This document shows positions 12,501-22,930 of a stretch of 64,000 nt of DNA, piece after piece; position 1 is the first letter of the stretch; each line of letters opens with the position of its first letter. The DNA is from Diorhabda sublineata (Eukaryota > Arthropoda > Insecta > Coleoptera > Chrysomelidae). The notes beneath the pieces are model-generated. The model worked only from the letters and a program-made list of their open reading frames with translations, did no database searches and was not told the DNA's origin. The position numbers and the translations under genes are program-made. The stretch lies in the NCBI RefSeq assembly GCF_026230105.1, contig NC_079476.1, positions 34,028,559 through 34,092,558 of the forward strand, given 5' to 3'.

Positions 12501-15500
12501 GCAATCTATTTCGAGTTAAAGGAGTTTCGAGTAAGGGATACTTTGAGATGAAATGAATTTACAGAGGTTAACATTGTTGTCAATAAAAAAATTTTACACA
12601 ATACGTTCTCAATGTATCAAGGACACGTTTCGCATCATGACTTATCACAGAGTGTAGTGTGTAATTCGTTTTGTCATCAGAATCTTCCTCGTCTTCATTT
12701 CGTACACTTGTAATAATGTCAGAATCAGTATAGAGTCCGTATGCAGAAATACCATTATCAAAATTAACAAATTCTTCGAAAGTCATAGGTTGTTGAATAC
12801 TGAAGAGCGCAGTAACTAAAGACTATTGCTGCTGGATGTTCGAATAAATAAATAAAGAGGTGACATCTGCAAAACCCGCTTTTTTGAAGCAATTTGCGAT
12901 AGTATTTTGACTAACATTCCTCCATGATTTATCTATGAACCTAGCTGCATGTAGAAGTGTAATACTTTTGTTTTTCTTTTTTTACAACTTCCTTTCGGTA
13001 AAAGCACTTGAAATTTCCAATGATTCCTTGATCAAGGTGTTGCAGTCTTGAAGTTGTATTTTGTGACAAAAACTGTACAGTAATATTTTTCACAGGCGGC
13101 AATGTAGTGTGAGTACTGCAATTATCAATAAACAGTAAAATTTTTCGCTTTTGTTGCTTCATTACAATAACCACTCAGTGAACAATTCGATCGTCATCCA
13201 TGCTTTTTTATTGGATCTATATTCAACTGTTAAAGATTTCACTTCTCGGAAACAACGTGGTTTTGTTGATTTACCAATCAAAAAAGACTTGAATTTTTCA
13301 GTACCACTTGCATTAGCGGCTAATAGCACTGTAACTCTTTCCTTGCCATACTTTCCACCAAAACATTATTCAGTCTTGAAAGTTAATGTACTGTTAGGTA
13401 AAATAAACCTAAAATTACATAAAAAGAGCACGTAAATCTGTAAACTTGTTATAATTTTATTGAAACATAATTTTAAAAAAGTTGTCGAACCAGTTCATCG
13501 ACATTGAAAATGTTATCAAAGTCATATTCTCTTATTATGGTTTGCAGTTTTAGCTTCCAATCGTCACATGTGTTATTGTTTACGAAAAACAATGCTGTGC
13601 CTCTACTTAAACTTCTGCAGCCAGTCGTTACTAGCTCTTAAATTGTCACAGCCTAAATCTTTAGCATATTGCTCAGCTTTATCGCTCACGAATAGTCCAG
13701 AAATTCTGGAATTTTTGCAGACACACTGCTTAAACCATTTCAACGTAGCTTCTTCAACACTTGCTGTTCAGCCTCTCTCTTTCTTTTACGACTACAGTCA
13801 CCTTCGTAAAATAGAGGTAAAATTTCGTCTGTATTTTTCAAAATCGTGCTACTAGGAATGCCTTTTGCTATGTCTTGTTTACTCTTTTCACTTCGGTCCA
13901 AAGCTTCAATAATCTTAACTTTATAAGGAATGCTTAGACATTTAAGTTTTCTCTTAGCACCCGGCCATGACGGTGGTCGAAATGTAAATACCGACGCCAA
14001 CTCATACGTACGTATTATTACATTTTCGCATTTCGAGTTGCAGAGGGTTGTGATCGTCGCTTCGAGTTATAGAGGCTATTAGTACTAAATATTGAAAAAT
14101 AAAGAACAGAGGTTGTGATTTTACATGATTTACGCGATTTTTTCGAATTTGAGAGGTATTCGAGTTAAGAAGATTCGAGTTAGAGAGGTTCCACTGTAGT
14201 TGAGTAACACTGATAAAAATAAAAACGTTAACCACCATTACAAAAGAACCGTGGTTCACAAAGAAGATACTCATTTAGAGGTTAGATAATATTATGGAGT
14301 ATATTTGACTATTCTGATTATATTTTGAATAAGTTAAATTGGGTTATACATTTTCTCTTAAATAACTGTTGACACTTACTGGTACACTGGTCATAAATGT
14401 TGGTTGCAAAATTGATGCATCTCCTTTACTTCCTCTTTTAATTTTACTTGAACCATCTATCATAGTAAGAGCACTCGAATAACCAATTTTTAAACCCATA
14501 AAAATACAACCACTCTCCACTAAAAGTTCAAACACATGGGCAAGTGGCAAATAACCCATTATCACTTCATTCGGATACATTTTGGTAGAGTCGGTGAAGG
14601 CTTTAACAGATGCAATCATGTTTCTGTGGGTGAGCTGAACGCCTTTAGGAACTCCCGTTGAACCACTTGTGTACATTATTATGGCGATGTCATCAGGAGT
14701 AGCTTGAATTGTCTCTAAACAATAATAAAGATGCCTTTCAAGTAGCTTAGTTAATTAACTTAATTTCATATCTAATATTCATTGATAAAAAATAATTTGA
14801 TATCTAATAAAGCATCCATATAAACACTACTTAATACGAAGAATGTTCTTGCATCTCCTTTGAAAGTTTGCTCAAGTCCGGTTTGTAGGTTGTTTTTAAT
14901 TTTAGGCACATTTCCAGGTTCTCATCTATGAGACGACTTCTTTGTTTTTAAAAAGATTTATACTTGAAAATGATTGTTCGTATGAATACGTTGAGCCGAA
15001 AAGGGAAAGAACTTTCAAACGCGAGTTTTTTCGCTGATCATAAGCATACTATTCCAGGCGTTGGAATAGATCATGTTTTCTTTCTCCAGGTTTTTTAAAG
15101 CAGACCAATTGTGTTGAGAACTTTGTTCACATTTGTTCTTCTCCAATATTCCCAAATCAACACAAACTTGTTCAAATTTAGATCTCTATATATCCTTGTT
15201 TTTCAAATCCAGTAATTGTATTTCAAAGTTACCAATGTCGATGCCAAAAGGAGAAAATTCTAAATCTGTTATTGTAGCATTAAGAGGGTTTTTGACGAAT
15301 ACTAAGGTCGATTTTGCTGTTTTTAAAATCTGGAAACCTGTTGATAAAGGCTTCCCTCATATTTAAAACGGTTGTTTTAAAATAGTATTTGTTAATAGAG
15401 GAATTATTTTCTTGGCGTTGCTTCCTCAGGCTCGGAATGTGAAATAAAGTTTCTCTTTCAAAATCATGTGCAAAAAGAAATTATTTTCGAACGAAACGAC

Positions 15501-18500
15501 TTGTTCCAACATCGAAAAAATTGTGTTCTCCTCCCCTGAAAGTTTATGATTAAGCTGATTTAGATGAGAAGTAACGTCTACCATGAAATAAAAGTTTTGG
15601 ATCCACAAATAAATGCTATATTGTATACTGTTTCGATTAATATATATATATATAATAATCGACATCAGTCAAGGGTGCTGATATTAAATGACCGTACATA
15701 CTATTAACCGGCTTTTTCGTTCACAACCGGATTATATTAGAGCCAGAGCAAGACCGTAGGAATCATCTGCCAGAACCACACTCAAGAGTTCAAAGAGCCT
15801 ATGCTATAGCGAATAGATAGTGGAACCAATGCACAGACTTTTTGTTTGGTACAAATTCTTACTCTTTCTGTTGATTATCCAGTTGCTTAGTTTATGTACG
15901 GTTTAAATGTCCCCTTATCAGCTCAATGACATAACTTATCACTATTATCAAACACAGCTCTTATTATTGGTCCATTTTGTACAATTGTATAAATACCGCC
16001 TTTTAAGAAATTCAGAAATACATAAGGAACATGTTTGTCTTCGCAAATGGAATCTCACAACTTTAAGCACAGTAACAGAATCAAAATTCCTAGAATATGC
16101 TTAGAATATTGGCGTTCACAATCCACGTGATCCCACGAATCAATCAGGATCCACTAGCAGAATGTTGTAGCATGGGATTGATTCGGATATAACCATGACT
16201 CGGCTATAGCCAGATCACAAGCAACTCATGGTTGTCAAACCAAACGTAGCAGTGAGCTACCAACAATTACCAAGCAAACTACCAATAGCTAGTAATCGAC
16301 TGTTTGGTGGTGACCACTATTGTAGTAATATCAATTTGATTAGTTCTTTATGAATGAAATTTTTAATTCTAGAAACAAATTCGTATAATAATGTTTTGAA
16401 TTAGTATTGCAAAAAATACACAATTTTGAGTTATACAATTCTGGTTTGACTTCAAGTAACCAGCAGCAAATATTTTTTTATAATGGTAGCTTCGTCATCG
16501 TTCTTCCATAATAGGTCTAAGGCCGGTTCCTTCTTCGATATTTTTCCTCATTCTGGCTCAAGATTGTTACTCCACCTCTTTCGTGGTCGAACTCCACTCC
16601 GTGTTCCAATTGGAGATTTATTAATTGCTATTTTTACCAGTCTAGAGTCTGTCAGTCGATTTAAATGCTGGTTCCATTGTTTATTACGTTGTAATACCCA
16701 TTCGTTAATGTTATCTACATCACATAATCTTTTGATGTTTTTCCCGAGATCCACGAGTCGTTTCGTTTTTGATATTTTTGGTCTTGTTTCTGATGTATAA
16801 GTCAATATAGGTCTGATTGTCGCTGTGTGAATTTTTGTCTTTGTTTCTTATCTTGTCTTGCTTGTTCCACCATACTACGTTCTGAAGACATCTCGCGACC
16901 TCATTTGCTCTAGCTACTTGTCCTCTTACCTCCTCTTCTACGTCTCCATAACTGGTTATCAATTCTTCTAGTTCTACTTTGCATCTAATGAGCTCTTTTG
17001 ATGTTGTCATGCATATGGTTTTTCTAAAGTCTAAATAGTCACAATCTACTATTTTTCTGTTACCTATTCCGTAATGATAATTAATAAGAGTAAATACTTA
17101 CCAACATCACTGGTAGTTCCTAGCTCCGTTACTGAGTTAAAAGATATAATCTGCAAACCAATTGCCAAATATTCAGTCCAATCTTCTTTATTCAAATTCC
17201 TCAACTGATCCTCCATATAAACAATCGTCTTTACTTTTGGAGTTAGTGGTAGGATATTCTTAAATTTAGCCATCAAATCAAAACTTGTAATTACGACTTG
17301 AACTTCAGTTTCGTTAATAGCATGAGCAATACCATCGGTTCCTAATGTAGCATAAATTGTTACAAGAGGAATGTTTTGTTTAAATGCACCGTGTACGGCT
17401 ATCATCCATTTCGCTTGAGTTTCGGCCAAGATCGCGATGTTTTTCGTAGATTTTACTCCCAATTCTCTCAAACCTTTTCCGAAAAGCGATGCTAAGGAAT
17501 CGACTTCTGTGAAAGATAACCATTTGTAGTTGCCTAAATCATACTAAAATTAAAATTCTTTTGTTGTATCACTAATCAACATATTAGAGAAGATTTACCT
17601 TTTTGAAAACTCTACCATCGAGTTGTTTTTCATCTTCTTCTCTTAATGTCACTCTTGTTCCCAAACAGGGTTTATTATTATGTTTCTTACTGGCATATTC
17701 GAGTAATTTTGCCATTGTATCGATATTCTCCCTATCAAGCTCATAATGAGTTGGATAAGGCTTTTTTGTTGTTTTATAAGTAAGATATTTATCTCCCTTA
17801 TCTATAATTTTTGCCTAAAATACGATAATGAAATGAATCGATGTGTATTGTATATAATTTTGAATTTATAGAAACCGAAAAATGTACCTAGAAGATTGAT
17901 AAACACAATGGAAAATCTGTGTGTCGTCAGGAAGGAATCCCAAAGCTTCATAATGAAAATGGACTAAGACAGGATTCCTGAACCCTCTCTTGTATATAAA
18001 AGTTATAAATGATATAATTGAAGAAATGAAAAGAGCATTCATGAAAGTAAGAATGGAATATTGTAGGTTAAACCCAAAGAGGAATACAGAAGATTAGTGT
18101 TGAAAATTCGAAACTGGAATACATTGGAGAAGAAATTTAACACAATTTTCTTCAACTTTTCACTCCTTAGTCATTTTTATGTGTTTTTGTGATTAAGGTC
18201 TCTTTTGAAAAAATCTCGTTCTTCACTTATTATTTTAAACTAATTTTCTATCGAAGGAGAAATGAAATGAAGAAAAATCATCACAGAAAACAAAATTAAA
18301 ACATTAACATAACTATAGAAGGGAAGGAAAGGTATAACCGGAAATAATTAAGGAATAAAAGTACATAAAGAAGGAAGAAGCGATGCGAAAATTGATGAAA
18401 GAGTATCGAAACGGTGTCACGCATTTTCCAGATCATTGATAAGCGAAAATTTAATCAACAGGAAAACCAAAATGACGGTAAATAGGGAAGTGAAAGTACT

Positions 18501-21111
18501 GACAAATAGACAAAAAAAACATACAAATACACACAACGCAAAAAATTAATTAAGTAGAGACAGAATTACAAACGAAAAAGTACTGAAATAATATCGGAAA
18601 CAAGGAATGATAAATGAAAGACCAACTAAAGGTATATGTGAGGCATGTTCAAGTAACAAATGGGAGAGAGGTAAACCTAAAAAAACCTAGAATCAAGATA
18701 TAGCGGAAATATTAGAAAGAAGAAGAAAACACGGCAAGCAATAACTATGACAAAATTTAAAAAATAATGAGATTGTTCAGTCACTTTGTAGGTTCAGCTT
18801 TTCATTTAAAAAACATTGAATAACCCTACTTATTTTAATATTTTACTAGCTGGATTTCTGAGACAAATCATTTTAAAAGTTAAAAATGGATGTTACGCTC
18901 CCTGGCGACCATTTTGAAAATTTAAAAAAAAATTTTAACTTTCTGCTTTCGATTACTTTGGTGAATTTTAACGACGAATAGCATCGATACAATATTCTTA
19001 TATGGTCGATAGGTTCAAAATGTTTCACGCTTTAATATTTTATTGCCACAAAAATGTTCAACAACCATTATTGTAATAGGATGTAATATTACTTCAACTA
19101 CTGATACTTTCATAACTATAGGAATTGAAAACGCGAAGTTTGCGTGGTTTTACAAAGCCGGAAAAATTGATTATTAGAAAAATCGATTAATGTTTCTCTC
19201 TCGTGGTATGAAATGGTGTGCCTAAAATGTATTCGATCGAAAATTTCAGTCTCTTTAAAAAAAATTTACGTAAACCAAGTTTTTGGCCATGAGAGTCAGG
19301 CAAGCATTTTTTTAAAGTGTGTCATAAGGGAGGAACTGTCTCCTTCATTACGTAACATGATTATTTCTTATTTTGTTCATTTCAATGTTTACTTTAAGAT
19401 TATCGTCGTTTTTGGGCTCAGAAGCAGCCGGAAATATCCAGCAAACCAGGTTAAAATCCATTGACTCGGAACTCATTTTCGAAAAATAAAATTATAGTCA
19501 ATGAATATAATCTAGAATAAATGTTCCTCTGGAGAAATACTATTGTTTCATGATGATTATAATTTTATGTATTACAAATTATTATGTGTAATGCAACCAC
19601 TAAGGAGAAGATTACCCCGTTTTCCTTGATAAAAGAAACTCAGACTCAGACAATTGAGAACTTTTAGTGATAGTGGTTATCATATTTCGTGCTAAAAAAA
19701 CTTTATACCTATACTTGTTAATCATCGAGAAGAATATGAGTTGTGGGCGCAGACCGTAAGTAAAAATTATAATCATTATGGAACAATAGTTTTGAACTAT
19801 AAATTTTCATAAAACAAATTACATGCACGGTATGAGGGGATTTTTTAGATTAACAGCTCCCGGACTATATCTACAATGAGATTCCACTGAAACTATATAA
19901 TAAGAATCATGTAGTTTTTCCAATATTAAATGCAGAAGACAGTTATGCGAAGAATATTTCATAAATACGCACGGCATTCATATCAAATTAAGAAATTGAA
20001 AATAATGTTTACTCCCCGTATAAAATTCGGTAAACATCTAACAAATCGTCAGTCCACGTGGACTCATCATCTCCACTGTTTACCAATGAAAACATCGAAT
20101 TGTAAACATAAATGCATTTCTATTGACTGAAGTCGTATGTAACTTCGAAATATTCCTGTTAGAAACAATCTGCTTCATTTGGAGAAATTTATTTAATTCA
20201 TGAATTTCTTTAAATGAATATGGCGTTCTTTAGACCATGGGCCATGATAATAAAGACAGGTATGAATTTAATAATAAATATTTAGACATATAAACACAGC
20301 AAGTTATTTTAAATATATTCGAATGTTCGAAAGGAAAATATTCAGCAATCTGATAATACAATCATAATAAGAAAATCAGTCTCCAAAACTGAGTAAAGAG
20401 GTTGTAGAACTCGTAAAGAAAGTTCTAACAGCAGACCGCCAAGATCTTTGAAAAAACTGTTTACAAACCTTCATAATTCAATCAAATGATGACTCAGACG
20501 ATTCTGACTACAATTATTATTTATAAAGATACTTTGGAATTGAAATGTTTTTTTTCTTTTGTTTTATTTGCAAAGAATTTATTTTTCTTTATGGTTTTTG
20601 CTTTGAAATTTCGTTTTCCAAAAAAAAAAACGGATGGATGGGGTACAAAACGGACTCAGTTCACGTCTCGTAGCCTGTTTAAACCAAACTCCCTTACAGG
20701 TAGGTACATTTTACTCGTCCATTTTCGTTTCATAATTTAATATTCAGTTGTAGCAAGTTAACGAGGTATAATAATGATATTTTCCAAGTTCCAAGATATA
20801 CATATTTTTTAAAGTATTTATAAAAATAATAAATTTGTAAAATGAGGTATCTACGTCTATGGTGGATCACAAAATTGTCGCAAGTGTTGTTATATAAGTT
20901 TTCATAATCTGCAATTGATATTGGAAGAACTATAAAGCATATGCTAAAATGATGTTTAAAAAATACTTAAAAAATATATTTCACTTACCCTTTCTATAGT
21001 GGAAAGATAAAATCTTTTGATAGGGTTTTGTAATAAAAAATATAATGGGAAAGTGAACACATCATAAATAAATACAGCCACATACAAAAATGTGTAAATA
21101 ATTCCAAACAT
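6405..21111 (-). CDS. Acsl: Acsl-A: long-chain fatty-acid CoA ligase, tandem copy (9 coding exons, 706 aa)
   Basis: Exons in order on the - strand: 21111-20989, 17814-17599, 17543-17102, 14714-14380, 12436-12297, 10560-10388, 8807-8544, 7958-7683, 6556-6405. All junctions are GT-AG and the frame stays open for 706 aa. The product is an AMP-forming acyl-CoA synthetase of the ACSL3/4 type: N-terminal membrane anchor (residues 3-30), P-loop MYTSGSTGVPKG (about 274-285), GYGLTE adenylate motif (462-467), WFRTGDIGEF and the fatty-acid-binding signature beginning DRKKDLVKLQSGEY (about 565), and the C-terminal LKLKRK lysine region. Known role: ATP-dependent activation of long-chain fatty acids at membranes. 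By eye it is about two thirds identical to Acsl-B in exon 4 and shares its splice phases, so it is a tandem duplicate. AATAAA follows the stop by about 30 bases. Introns are full of transposons. The 5' UTR exon was not found. Confidence 0.9.
7111..7658 (+). mobile_element. Mariner-like element with DUF4817-type HTH remnant
   Basis: In Acsl-A last intron. Imperfect terminal inverted repeats GGTGG(C)GCAAAAAGAACGCAT near 7117 and its reverse complement near 7657, with TA at both flanks. The + strand between encodes pieces of an N-terminal helix-turn-helix: EHFFKSNESVINVQRLF, then (shifted) RWVASFRTTGSVT and RACTARTPQNVDIVRASVRR. The catalytic domain is deleted, so it is non-autonomous. Confidence 0.75.
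7683..7958 (-). CDS. Acsl: Acsl-A exon 8
   Basis: 276 bases, same as Acsl-B. Encodes DRKKDLVKLQSGEYLSLGKI, then LAEPTKSFCVALVVANQ. Donor G|GTATGT, only 24 bases from the end of a mariner-like element in the following intron. Confidence 0.95.
8094..8379. mobile_element. MITE, 286 bp, PIF/Harbinger-like ends
   Basis: Ends AGGCCGTTTGACATGATGAA and (reverse strand) AGGCCGCTTGACATGATGAA, flanked by a 3-bp TAA duplication (8091-8093, 8380-8382). No coding capacity. Lies between Acsl-A exons 7 and 8. The 3-bp TWA target site suggests PIF/Harbinger. Confidence 0.75.
8544..8807 (-). CDS. Acsl: Acsl-A exon 7
   Basis: 264 bases, same as Acsl-B. Encodes GRVGPPM, NPRGEILLGGDIVSKGYYK and RWFRTGDIGEF. Donor G|GTAACC. 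Confidence 0.95.
9064..9600 (-). pseudogene. Unrecognised ORF remnants (minus strand)
   Basis: Two open stretches (9360-9064, 98 codons; 9593-9399, 64 codons) lie end to end with stops between. The first is rich in Lys/Glu/Leu (VETSSKLEDLKDLLINLISK) and looks like a capsid/gag-like or coiled-coil piece of a transposon. I cannot name it. Confidence 0.3.
9600..10240. mobile_element. Harbinger-like remnant with zeste-type Myb/SANT domain
   Basis: Minus strand 10030-9896 reads NFSENGVVLLVNLVRKYKRT then IESKKSDTVIWKEKGKG, the start of a Myb/SANT-like DNA-binding domain (regulatory protein zeste type), followed by a possible GT donor. Plus strand 9710-9805 reads FDELDDDVEEIINIVDAPRK, as near the N-terminus of Harbinger nucleases. 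Opposed Myb and nuclease genes are the usual Harbinger layout. A 30-base near-palindrome is at 10181-10210. Confidence 0.5.
10388..10560 (-). CDS. Acsl: Acsl-A exon 6 (adenylate motif)
   Basis: 173 bases, same as Acsl-B. Encodes LIAAGGAPLTPETHELI and QGYGLTETTACG. Donor A|GTAAGTT. Confidence 0.95.
10998..12210 (+). mobile_element. Tc1-like transposon with both ends, transposase broken
   Basis: Inverted ends of about 29 bp (AACTCGTGGCCATAAATAAC... and CACTCTTGGTCAAAAATAAC...), each flanked by TA. Remnants on the + strand: HTH piece SEREAERIAVLVGQGQSYRE (about 11287), MANLFGVHHTTIGRFAG, then LTDETRISLRGPDGR (about 11515), MFWGGICFDA, WPPRSPDMNPIEHVWDILKR (about 11782), and a tail ending RGGITRY and stop at 12009. 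Internal deletions and stops make it inactive. It lies between Acsl-A exons 5 and 6. Confidence 0.93.
12297..12436 (-). CDS. Acsl: Acsl-A exon 5
   Basis: 140 bases, TTTTAG acceptor, donor AG|GTCGGT, phase 2. Encodes LILDRIAKAIREKV and KRGFSTPITDR, the linker before the GGK/GG-AP exon. The Acsl-B counterpart has the same length and phase. Confidence 0.88.
12465..14196 (-). mobile_element. Tigger/pogo transposon with both ends, 1732 bp
   Basis: Inverted ends CAGTGAAACCTCTCTAACTC and CAGTGGAACCTCTCTAACTC, TA duplications at 12463-12464 and 14197-14198. Minus strand carries a CENP-B-type HTH (14000-13740: KRKLKCLSIPYKVKIIEALD, KQDIAKGIPSSTI), then DNA-binding and DDE pieces including LLFIDNCSTHTTLPPVKNIT and TSRLQHLDQGIIGNFKCFYR (13120-13000), and an acidic C-terminal part at 12786-12580. 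Frameshifts and stops (near 13550 and 13170) mark it inactive. It lies between Acsl-A exons 4 and 5. Confidence 0.93.
14380..14714 (-). CDS. Acsl: Acsl-A exon 4 (P-loop)
   Basis: 335 bases, same as in Acsl-B. Carries DDIAIIMYTSGSTGVPKG and GYLPLAHVFELLVE. Donor GTAAGTG after TSVP. Confidence 0.96.
14800..15625 (-). pseudogene. hAT transposase C-terminal remnant
   Basis: Reverse strand reads FMVDVTSHLNQLNHKLSGEE, NTIFSMLEQVVSFENNFFLH, then in shifted frames FSPFGIDIGNFEIQLLDLKN, WSALKNLEKENMIYSNAWNS and KIKNNLQTGLEQTFKGDAR. This order matches the C-terminal half of hAT transposases of the SCAND3/GTF2IRD2-related type. Several stops. Lies in Acsl-A intron 3. Confidence 0.8.
16480..17030 (-). 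pseudogene. LINE reverse transcriptase 3' tail
   Basis: Minus frames give KELIRCKVELEELITSYGDV, VEEEVRGQVARANEVARCL, MTYTSETRPKISKTKRLVDL and DVDNINEWVLQRNKQWNQHL with SGVRPRKRWSNNL. This is the C-terminal tail of an insect non-LTR element's reverse transcriptase ORF. One deletion near 16800 and a frameshift. In Acsl-A intron 3, close to exon 3. Confidence 0.88.
17102..17543 (-). CDS. Acsl: Acsl-A exon 3
   Basis: 442 bases, ends in phase 1 at GATGTTG|GTAAGTA. Encodes FGKGLRELG, LAETQAKWMIAVHGAFKQ and NIPLVTIYATLG, all typical of ACSL proteins. Three codons longer than the Acsl-B counterpart, in the variable region before the P-loop exon. Confidence 0.95.
17599..17814 (-). CDS. Acsl: Acsl-A exon 2
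   Basis: 72 codons, phase 0 on both sides, TTTTAG acceptor and GTAAAT donor. Includes ENIDTMAKLLEYASKKH and CLGTR, the start of the ligase domain. Same length as the Acsl-B counterpart at 44660-44875. Confidence 0.93.
17815..18560. other. Acsl-A intron 1, 3' part: nothing recognised
   Basis: AT-rich intronic DNA with no open frame of note. Confidence 0.5.
18560..18790 (+). pseudogene. Possible LINE tail
   Basis: Translation has KPKKT then NQDIAEILERRRK after a stop, the Arg/Lys-rich GRPKKTW-type end of non-LTR reverse transcriptases. Short and weak. Confidence 0.35.
18791..20988. other. Acsl-A intron 1, 5' part: nothing recognised
   Basis: No exon or transposon protein was identified. Small open frames here (for example 19213-19464, 20486-20740 on +) have no features I recognise. 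If Acsl-A has a cassette exon like Acsl-B, it should be in this intron; I did not find one. Confidence 0.4.
20989..21111 (-). CDS. Acsl: Acsl-A first coding exon (membrane anchor)
   Basis: ATG at 21111, exon ends GAAAGG|GTAAGTG, phase 0. It gives 41 aa with a hydrophobic stretch and the motif FIYDVFTFPLYFLLQNP, matching the Acsl-B anchor FVYDVLTFPVYIILQRP. It joins in frame to the AKIIDKGDK exon. The acceptor TTTCAG at about 21128 lies upstream and the 5' leader of this exon has stop codons, so translation must start here. Too short for a simple ORF screen; found by homology to Acsl-B. Confidence 0.85.
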
Positions 21112-21129
21112 ATACTTATTTTTATTACT

Positions 21130-22920
21130 GAAACAAAGAAATGAATTTTGTTAGATAAATAACGAAAATATGCACTATGAAAGAGATATTTTCAATGAAA
21201 ATTGTCTATTTATCGTACAAAACTATGAAAATTGAAAATTCTTAAGATCGTGTATCCTGAAGATCGTGAAGATGTTATTTCGCAAAATTTATTATGTACG
21301 TAACATGAAAAACATTGCACAATGAATCATCTGTGTAGATTTATTTCAGTCGATTTCTACATGCCTTGAACTACTTTTTACAAAAAAAAAATGTAAATAA
21401 ATATAATCTATATTTTCTCTGTGCGTTAACTTTTATTAACTATAACATCGGTACTTATAAAAACATATGTTATCATATTAATTAATGTACAATTATAAAC
21501 ATGTAGTAATTTGAAAAAATGATGAATCCGATAAGCCGGAAACAGTTTGATATACTATAATTAGGTGCACTATTTTGCAATTACCATTAATTATAAAATT
21601 TTAAAACTAGGAGAAAATAAGAGTTTGATTTAAAGAGTAATCGTGTAAAATTATAAATCTCATTCTGCTTTCACGAATCTCAGGATAGAAATATCGCGGT
21701 TTTAGATAAGAACTTTTCGGAAACTATAATTCTGGATCTAGTGAAACACCTATCAGGTGATTGCGAAACTTAACCCATGTGTTTCCAATGTCGCGTTATG
21801 TATTTGGTGGAAATATCAAATTTAAAACTCAATCTACAAAAACTTTATATTTATATCACTTTAGTTTAGAACATTAAATTTTGCATGTTTATCGTTTATA
21901 TATTTATAGTTTTTCTTAACTAAATAAACATTTATTTGGTTAAGGAGTTTCATAATTCAAACACCAAAACGCTATTATTGATGTCGAAAATCTAGAAAGT
22001 AGAAAAACCGCAATCAAACATAATTAACAAGGCTGCTCATAAGGGCTGATGGGCGCCTCTTTATTTAATTTCTTCGAAGAAATTTATGAAGAGTTAGGTT
22101 AGGTTTGTTTGTTCCAATACCTGTTTTTTTTACTGAACCGTCACGTAATTTTTGGGATTGATTTTGTGCGCAGGGTTTAGCATTGCACGGTTTCGTTATT
22201 ATACAAATATAGAACCGCGTTGGAACGGATTTTGATTCAATCGGATATCCCTCATCTCCTGCTTGGATCGTGTTGATTGATGAGTTTTCAAAATCCACAT
22301 TTTTCATTGATGTAGTAATTGATATAATTCTATATTAAAAATTACACCTATAAATACCAACAAAAAGGTTTATCGTAGGTGGACAATGAAATATGATACC
22401 CAAATAGAACCATCAAACTTGGTTAGCTTGACCAGCCATGATTTACGAATAATAAATTCTAATCACAAGATTCGGAAAATTAACTCGGTTCAGCTTATTT
22501 GACAGATGACTGAAAACTTTGAGGGTAGATTTACTTTTCTAAGGTCTCCTTTGCTATCACTTCATCACAAAAAACAAAGATTTTGATACACATTTGATAA
22601 TTACAGAGAGTATTCAACCCAAAAAATAATTATTTTTCATTTTTTTACTTCGGTTATAATATTCACGTTTTTTTTTTCATTCATTTGCAATCATGAACAA
22701 TTTAATTTCTGAATATATCAAAAAGCGTGAAAAAAAGTACTGTAGCGACTCATTTTTTCACGCTTTTGCGTTAAAAAAATTCCGTAACGCGTCATTTTTC
22801 AAGGCAATTATAACAAAGAGTGTTACTAGCTTACATTGAAACTAAATCGCCTTAATGTAGAAGTCTTCAACACTTTAGTATACTTATTTAAAACTTACTT
22901 ATTTAAATTTAAAATTTTAA
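21130..22920. other. Upstream of Acsl-A: unassigned DNA
   Basis: Should contain the 5' UTR exon or promoter of Acsl-A; none could be placed. A minus-strand open frame at 22307-22065 (80 codons) is unrecognised. A 15-bp inverted repeat (AAAAGCGTGAAAAAA / TTTTTTCACGCTTTT) sits at 22721-22767. Confidence 0.35.
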
Positions 22921-22930
22921 TGTAAGCTTA

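Noticed and set aside
13151..13855. Plus-strand open frames of 94-95 codons
   Set aside because: Antisense of the Tigger transposase on the minus strand.
16483..16800. Plus-strand open frame of 105 codons
   Set aside because: Antisense of the LINE reverse transcriptase tail, which has a clear family pattern on the minus strand.
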